19,867 nucleotides of DNA, taken from Lentisphaeria bacterium (GTDB taxonomy: Bacteria; Verrucomicrobiota; Lentisphaeria; Oligosphaerales; Oligosphaeraceae). The notes under the pieces were generated by a model. The model made no database searches, was not told the origin of the DNA, and worked only from the letters and a program-made list of their open reading frames with translations. Positions 15,690 through 19,867 of the stretch are shown piece after piece. Location of the stretch: the NCBI GenBank assembly GCA_016303095.1, contig JAEDMH010000033.1:1-19867 (forward strand), given 5' to 3'. The number at the start of each line of letters is the position of its first letter. Position 1 is the first letter of the stretch. The translations under genes were made by a program, and so were the position numbers.

Positions 15690-15989
15690 ATGGACGAAGA
15701 CGCCCCCATTGAAGTCACTCTCCAGGCAGAGGGCTGTGTCCGGGATCCCAACGGTCTCCACTTGAAGGTGGCCAGCGACATCTCCCGGGTGTGCCATGGC
15801 TTTGCCTCCCTGGTGACCATCACGCGCCCAGACAACCACCGTAGTGCAGATGGCAAGAGTCCCTTGGCGCTCCTGACCTTGGGGGCCTCGGCGCGCCAGG
15901 TGTTGTCCATCCAAGTGCGGGGCGTGGATGCCGCCCAGACCTGGGAGGCCCTGAAACCCTTCTTCCTTCTTCAGACCGGGGAATCCTGA
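15690..15989 (+). CDS. Divergent HPr-family phosphocarrier-like protein
   Basis: A 99-residue protein with the HPr fold pattern: a strand, then the active-site region NGLHLKVASDISRV, and later DGKSPLALLTLGA and the C-terminal RGVDAAQTWEALKPF. His24 aligns with the phosphorylated His15 of HPr, and Ser57 with regulatory Ser46. The normally invariant Ala-Arg-Pro after the histidine is Leu-Lys-Val, so the active-site arginine is a lysine. A short acidic extension precedes the domain. It lies between rbfA (24 nt upstream) and rsmA (4 nt downstream), not beside PTS enzymes. It may be a regulatory phosphocarrier of the NPr type or a protein that lost phosphotransfer. The family assignment is fairly safe and the role unknown. 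Its ribosome binding site is weak. Confidence 0.75.
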   Translation: MDEDAPIEVTLQAEGCVRDPNGLHLKVASDISRVCHGFASLVTITRPDNHRSADGKSPLALLTLGASARQVLSIQVRGVDAAQTWEALKPFFLLQTGES

Positions 15990-15993
15990 ATCC

Positions 15994-16839
15994 ATGAAGA
16001 GAAAGGAACTGTTCGCCGTCTTGGAAAAGCTGGATATGCATCCCAGCAAGTCCCTGGGCCAGAACTTTCTTGTGGATGAGAACTGTTTGGATGCCCTGGT
16101 GCGGGAGGCGTCTCCTTTGCCGGGAGAATCCGTGTTGGAGGTGGGGCCGGGCATGGGGGCCTTGACCCGTCGCCTGCTGGCGGCGGGATGCCAACTCACG
16201 GCGGTGGAGTTCGATTCCCGCCTGGCGGCCTATCTCCGGGAGGAATTGGGGGGAGAAAAGGAATTTCGCCTGCTTCAGGAAGACGCCTGCAAGACCGATT
16301 ACGACGCCCTCTTCCCCTCAGGAACCCCCTATCGCTGCATCGCCAATCTGCCCTACTCCTGCGCCTCCGTGATTCTGGCACGGATGACCTCCGCCGCCAA
16401 TCCTCCCCGCTCCCTCCATATCCTCCTCCAAAAGGAAATGGCGGAACGCCTGGCCGCCGCCCCGGGAACCCCCCAATACGGACTCCTCACCGTGCGCCTG
16501 GCCTTCCAATATCTTCCCCGGGTGGCCCGACTGGTGCCCCGGGGAGTCTTCTTCCCCCCCCCTGAAGTGGATTCCGCCTTCCTGGCCCTGGAAGCCCGGG
16601 AGACCCCCCTGGCAGAACCCGCTCTCCGGGAAAGAGCGGGAAAATTGGCCGCGGCCGCCTTCTCCCAACGACGGAAACAGGTGAAGAAGCTTTTGGAACC
16701 ACTTCTGCCCCAGGTAGATGTGACTCATGCTCTGGAGGAGATGGGACTCCCCGCCACCGCCAGGGCGGAAAATCTCACGCCACAACAGTATATCCAACTC
16801 GCCCAGCTTCCCCATGTCTATCCTCTCCATCCTCGGTAG
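15994..16839 (+). CDS. rsmA: 16S rRNA dimethyladenosine transferase RsmA/KsgA
   Basis: A 281-residue S-adenosylmethionine-dependent enzyme that dimethylates the two adjacent adenines in helix 45 of 16S rRNA late in 30S assembly. Motifs in order: SKSLGQNFLVD near the N-terminus, the SAM loop LEVGPGMGALT (from about 48), the acidic AVEFD, the catalytic NLPY at 118-121, QKEMAERLAA with YGLLTV, FFPPPEVDSAF, and FSQRRKQVKKLL near the C-terminus. In place of the usual NLPYNIST the enzyme has NLPYSCAS. It starts 4 nt after the HPr-like gene and its last 26 nt overlap the next gene, so translation is probably coupled. The family role fits the ribosome assembly context. Confidence 0.96.
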   Translation: MKRKELFAVLEKLDMHPSKSLGQNFLVDENCLDALVREASPLPGESVLEVGPGMGALTRRLLAAGCQLTAVEFDSRLAAYLREELGGEKEFRLLQEDACKTDYDALFPSGTPYRCIANLPYSCASVILARMTSAANPPRSLHILLQKEMAERLAAAPGTPQYGLLTVRLAFQYLPRVARLVPRGVFFPPPEVDSAFLALEARETPLAEPALRERAGKLAAAAFSQRRKQVKKLLEPLLPQVDVTHALEEMGLPATARAENLTPQQYIQLAQLPHVYPLHPR

Positions 16840-17620
16840 CGCCTTCTGGTCCAGTGATACCGTTGGCAAACTTGTCCTGCTCGCCATTTTCCCTGTCCTT
16901 AGCGCTGTCCTTTGGGGCATCCTGATGCGCAAATTCATGGCCCTCGGGGAAAAAAGAAATCAGGACAAGGAGGTGCAGACACGTCTGGACAAGATGAAGT
17001 CGCACCCCGCCCATCAGATCCTGGGAGAATTGGAGCAAAACCAAGCCCTCAAGGGGAATTTGGCCGAGTTAGGACGGGCGGCCGCCCAAACTCTCCTGGA
17101 AATCCTCAAATTCACGCCCCAGCAACGCTATCTCTTCTTCTCCGAGGGCATTCTTCCCCGGAGCCTCACCGGGGAGGAGGTGGACCGGGTCATGGTGGCC
17201 ATGGAGAATCAGCTTTGCAAACTGGAGCGGGAATTGGACGAGGGACTCCATTCCATTGCCTCCGTGGTCACCATTGCCCCGTTGCTGGGTCTTTTCGGCA
17301 CGGTGTGGGGGGTGATGGCCACCTTCATGGGCATTGTGGAAAATGGGGGGCGGCCCGACATTCAGGCCATTGCCCCAGGCATTTCCGGCGCTCTTCTCAC
17401 CACCGTGGCGGGACTTTTTGTGGCCATTCCCGGCACTTGGTTCAACAATGCGCTCCTGAAGAGAGTGCAGGACCGGAAGCGGGACATGGAGGAGTTCTGC
17501 AGCCTGATCTGCGCCTCTCTCAGCGTGGCCAAGCCTGCCCCTAGGGAGGTGAAGGCGTCAAGCCCGTCCGGAAACGTTTCCGTTTCCCAACAGGAGGAGA
17601 CTTCGGATGTTGAGGCGTAG
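16814..17620 (+). CDS. TolQ/ExbB/MotA-family proton channel protein
   Basis: A 268-residue inner-membrane protein. The first membrane helix is at about 15-38 (VGKLVLLAIFPVLSAVLWGI), followed by a cytoplasmic charged region. Two further helices are at about 150-215, with the family signature APLLGLFGTVWGVMATF and then GISGALLTTVAGLFVAIP. With a TolR/ExbD partner it forms a proton-driven motor that energises Tol-Pal or TonB systems; no TolA or TonB gene is in the window to tell which. ATG at 16814 lies inside rsmA and gives the normal short N-terminus before the first helix. An in-frame start at 16727 would add a proline/arginine-rich tail with no family likeness. No clear ribosome binding site is seen, which fits translational coupling to rsmA. 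Confidence 0.9.
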   Translation: MSILSILGSAFWSSDTVGKLVLLAIFPVLSAVLWGILMRKFMALGEKRNQDKEVQTRLDKMKSHPAHQILGELEQNQALKGNLAELGRAAAQTLLEILKFTPQQRYLFFSEGILPRSLTGEEVDRVMVAMENQLCKLERELDEGLHSIASVVTIAPLLGLFGTVWGVMATFMGIVENGGRPDIQAIAPGISGALLTTVAGLFVAIPGTWFNNALLKRVQDRKRDMEEFCSLICASLSVAKPAPREVKASSPSGNVSVSQQEETSDVEA

Positions 17621-18023
17621 GATGCGCAGTCGCGGGGGCGCTCCCCTGCCCAAGGGGGAGGTCAGCATGACCCCCTTGATGGACCTGACCTTCGTCCTGC
17701 TGATTCTTTTTATCATCACCGTCCCGATCCTGGATTACAAGACGGATGTGGTGCCCCCTGCCATGACCACGGGGGAGACCCTGCCGGAGAAGGATCAGGA
17801 GGCCATCCAGGTGACCTTGGACAAGGAGGGGCGGTGCGCCATCGACGGGGTGCCCGTGGCCCTCTCCTCCCTGGAGGGGCAATTGACGGCTCTGAAGGGC
17901 ATGGGGCGCACCAAAGTGCGGATCCGGGCCAGCGGGGAGCGTCCCTATGAGGAGATTGTGGCGTTGCTGCGTCCGGCGAAGCGCTGTGGGCTGGAAGTGC
18001 AGTTGGAGACCCGGGCGGAATGA
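17607..18023 (+). CDS. TolR/ExbD-family biopolymer transport protein
   Basis: A 138-residue protein with one membrane helix and a periplasmic domain, the usual size for TolR/ExbD. The cytoplasmic N-terminus is short and basic. The signature SMTPLMDLTFVLLILFII carries Asp26, the proton-pathway aspartate of the family. The periplasmic part has the typical strand pattern ending RIRASGERPYEEIVALLRPAKRCGL. ATG at 17607 has AGGAGGAGA (17592-17600) upstream and overlaps the end of the TolQ-like gene by 14 nt, so the two are made together. TolR versus ExbD cannot be settled without the partner gene. Confidence 0.92.
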   Translation: MLRRRMRSRGGAPLPKGEVSMTPLMDLTFVLLILFIITVPILDYKTDVVPPAMTTGETLPEKDQEAIQVTLDKEGRCAIDGVPVALSSLEGQLTALKGMGRTKVRIRASGERPYEEIVALLRPAKRCGLEVQLETRAE

Positions 18024-19774
18024 GCTTCCAGTGGCCAATCCAGCCCCCCCCTTGCCAGGATTTGCGGCTTCTGAAACGGCTCCCCCTGCTCCATTGCTGC
18101 GCCGCCCTGGCAAGCGGACTCCTGCTGGCCACCGCCTTCCCCCCCCTGGAATGGTGGCCTATGGCCTTTCTGGGGCTGGTTCCCTATCTGGCCGTGCCCC
18201 AGCCCCGCCGCCTCCGATGGCGCCTCCTGGGGGCCTACACCCTGGGGTTCTCCCATTTTCTGGTCTCTCTATGGTGGCTGAACCAGGTGGGCTTTGGCGC
18301 TGGCATACTCCTGGCCCTGTATTGCGCTCTCTATCCCGCAGGGTGGGCCCTTCTCTGGGGGGAGGTGCTTTGGCACAGGAAGCCTCGCCAAGTGCTTCGG
18401 GAGGTGGCCCCTTCCCTGGCGCCACGAGAGGATTCCTCTGTGGCCCCCGGGGCCTCCCTGAGGGTCCTGGAGTCTCCCCGACGGCTGGTGACCTATGGAA
18501 TGCTGGCCGCAGGAATGTGGATCGCCCTGGAATGGCTGCGGGGATGGCTCTTCACGGGCTTCCCCTGGAATCCCCTGGGCACCTCCCAGGCTTTCTCCCC
18601 CCTGCGCCTTCTGGCTCCCCTGGCTGGCGCCTATGGCCTCTCCTTCCTGGCGGTGATGGCCAATGTCTTTTTGGCAGATCTGGCGGCGGTGCGGCAGCCC
18701 CGGCGCTCCCTGCCCCCCCTTCTCGCCTTGGCTCTCTTCGCCACCCTGTGGTGTGCAGGAGAGGCCCGGCGGGCCATTCCCACCGCCCCTCGTCCTCTGC
18801 GCATTGTGGCCGTCCAGGGGAATGTGCCGGAGTGTCGGCAGTGGGACATGGGGATTTTGCAGCAAGCCTGGGGGCAGTATGCGGGGCTGACCCGGGAGGC
18901 CGCCGCCCAAGTGTCTCCCTCCCCGGATCTCTTCCTTTGGCCCGAGGGTGCCCTGCCCTGCGAACTGACCTTCCCCCCCCTCGCCATCGCCCTCAAGGAA
19001 CTCCTGACAGAGCTGCCTGCTCCCCTATGGATGGGCAGCCTGGATGAACGTCTCTTTCCTGGCGATCCCCCCGACGCCCTCCCGCCGGTCTTCAACTCCG
19101 CCTTCCTCCTCACGGAGGATTCCCCGGTGCTGACTCTCCCCTCCGCTCTCCGCACAAACTATTATGACAAGACGCACCTGGTGCCCTTCGGAGAGTATGT
19201 CCCCTTCGGAGAAACCTTTCCCTGGCTGAAACAAGCCCTGGGAATGGGGCGGGATCTGACCCCAGGAAGAACTTTCCCTCTCTTTTCCCTGAAAAACCGG
19301 GAAGGGGACCTCTTCCCCTGCGGCATGAATATCTGCTTCGAAGACGCCTTCCCCGGCCTTTCCCGAAAGTTTGTGCGGAAGGGAGCCACACTGCTGGCCA
19401 CCATCACCAATGACTGCTGGTACGGGGAAAGCGCCGGACCCCGGCAGCATCTGGCCCAGGCCGTGATGCGGGCCGTGGAAAACCGACGCCCCCTGCTGCG
19501 CGCCGGCAATAACTCCCATACCTGCCTCATCTCCCCCAAGGGAAAACTCCTCCAACCCATCCTCTCCCCCACAGGATCCCCCTTCGGACAAGGCTGGCAA
19601 CTCTATTCCCTCTATCCCGTGGCTCCCCATGCCTCCCAAACCCTCTATGCCCGCATCGGTGACGCCCTCCCCATAGGATGCCTGGCCCTCACCACCCTCA
19701 TTCTCCTGGCTCTCCTCCAGGATACCCTCCGCAAAAAAGGACGCCTGGCCCGCCTCCAAAAAAGAACCCCGTAA
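18020..19774 (+). CDS. lnt: Apolipoprotein N-acyltransferase
   Basis: A 584-residue membrane enzyme that adds the third acyl chain to the N-terminal cysteine of lipoproteins, the last step of lipoprotein maturation in Gram-negative envelopes. Roughly the first 255 residues hold several membrane helices (ALASGLLLATAFPP, TGFPWNPLG). The nitrilase-like domain follows, with all three catalytic positions kept: Glu309 in LFLWPEG, Lys384 in YYDKTHLVPFGEYVPF, and Cys439 in NICFEDAFP. A last hydrophobic helix near 555-570 and a basic tail close the protein. It is somewhat longer than E. coli Lnt, mostly from a linker around residues 115-160. ATG overlaps the TGA of the TolR-like gene (ATGA), so translation is coupled. 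Joining Lnt to a Tol-type motor suggests shared outer-membrane maintenance, since Pal is a lipoprotein. Confidence 0.96.
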   Translation: MSFQWPIQPPPCQDLRLLKRLPLLHCCAALASGLLLATAFPPLEWWPMAFLGLVPYLAVPQPRRLRWRLLGAYTLGFSHFLVSLWWLNQVGFGAGILLALYCALYPAGWALLWGEVLWHRKPRQVLREVAPSLAPREDSSVAPGASLRVLESPRRLVTYGMLAAGMWIALEWLRGWLFTGFPWNPLGTSQAFSPLRLLAPLAGAYGLSFLAVMANVFLADLAAVRQPRRSLPPLLALALFATLWCAGEARRAIPTAPRPLRIVAVQGNVPECRQWDMGILQQAWGQYAGLTREAAAQVSPSPDLFLWPEGALPCELTFPPLAIALKELLTELPAPLWMGSLDERLFPGDPPDALPPVFNSAFLLTEDSPVLTLPSALRTNYYDKTHLVPFGEYVPFGETFPWLKQALGMGRDLTPGRTFPLFSLKNREGDLFPCGMNICFEDAFPGLSRKFVRKGATLLATITNDCWYGESAGPRQHLAQAVMRAVENRRPLLRAGNNSHTCLISPKGKLLQPILSPTGSPFGQGWQLYSLYPVAPHASQTLYARIGDALPIGCLALTTLILLALLQDTLRKKGRLARLQKRTP

Positions 19775-19867
19775 CCCCACCCAAACAGGAAAAGGCTAGA
19801 AAGGCTAGAGGTTCTAGTGTAGTGTCTCGTAAAATAAAATAAACAGTATATATTACCTCATATAACG
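19775..19867. other. AT-rich tail after lnt with a CTAG array
   Basis: Ninety-three bases to the window end, without a gene. CTAG occurs at 19796, 19805 and 19814, an exact 9-nt period (units near GGCTAGAAA), starting about 20 nt after the lnt stop codon. From 19829 the sequence turns strongly A/T-rich (AAAATAAAATAAAC, TATATATT), which may be the promoter region of the next gene outside the window. No intrinsic terminator is visible. Confidence 0.6.
19796..19817 (+). repeat. CTAG tandem array after lnt
   Basis: Three CTAG words are spaced exactly 9 nt apart. The array resembles the CTAGAAAT arrays at 8453-8479 and, on the minus strand, 10294-10308, and lies at the same kind of place, shortly after a stop codon and on the same strand as the gene. 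Confidence 0.65.

Noticed and set aside
15678..16199. Minus-strand frame opposite the HPr-like gene and rsmA
   Set aside because: No motif or ribosome binding site, and it is overlapped by two genes with recognisable families.
16727..16813. Upstream extension of the TolQ-like gene
   Set aside because: It lies fully within rsmA, adds a Pro/Arg-rich tail, and the family normally begins just before the first membrane helix.

Overview
The window (about 19.9 kb, high GC in genes, AT-richer between operons) looks like a chromosome segment of a PVC-superphylum bacterium. Lentisphaerae, for example a Victivallis relative, is the best guess, with Verrucomicrobia or Planctomycetes as alternatives. The reasons are a short pseudopilin with the H-X9-DG signature next to glycosidase genes, a GH123/DUF6067-like secreted protein, and a typical Gram-negative envelope gene set (rodA, TolQ/TolR-like pair, lnt). 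The phylum call is inference from gene families; there is no rRNA in the window.

Layout. (1) Positions 1-319 are an AT-rich control region with a candidate promoter and a strong 35-bp palindrome, a candidate operator. (2) Positions 320-8423 are a four-gene + strand carbohydrate cluster with 19-33 nt gaps: pseudopilin, large secreted GH123-like protein with laminin-G-like and CBM9-like modules, Eis-like GNAT acetyltransferase, and GH31 glycosidase. (3) Positions 8424-9020 are non-coding, with a CTAGAAAT tandem array and a family of CTCTGTG/CTCCGTG repeats that includes an exact 72-bp direct repeat. (4) gapA (9021-10046) is a single-gene unit with a textbook intrinsic terminator. (5) Positions 10106-10333 carry the same repeat family in the opposite orientation. 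(6) rodA (10334-11569) is on the minus strand. (7) A divergent control region holds an intrinsic terminator inside the nusA leader. (8) Positions 11739-19774 are a long + strand run: nusA, infB, rbfA, a divergent HPr-like gene, rsmA, tolQ/exbB-like, tolR/exbD-like and lnt, mostly with tiny gaps or overlaps. (9) A short AT-rich tail carries another CTAG array.

How the genes work together. The first cluster should bind and break down a glycan, partly outside the cytoplasm and partly inside; it encodes no transporter or regulator here. The nusA-infB-rbfA-rsmA genes serve transcription elongation, translation initiation and 30S maturation. They appear linked to envelope genes (TolQR-type motor, lipoprotein acylation), and rodA diverges from the same control region. 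rimP, ylxR/ylxQ and truB, which often accompany nusA-infB-rbfA, are absent from this stretch.

The most interesting unexplained structure is at the operon 3' ends. CTAG-rich 8-9-nt tandem arrays lie about 20-40 nt after the stop codons of the GH31 gene, rodA and lnt, on the matching strand. In the two cases where the downstream sequence is visible they are followed by the CTCTGTG-type repeat. gapA, which lacks this element, has an ordinary terminator.
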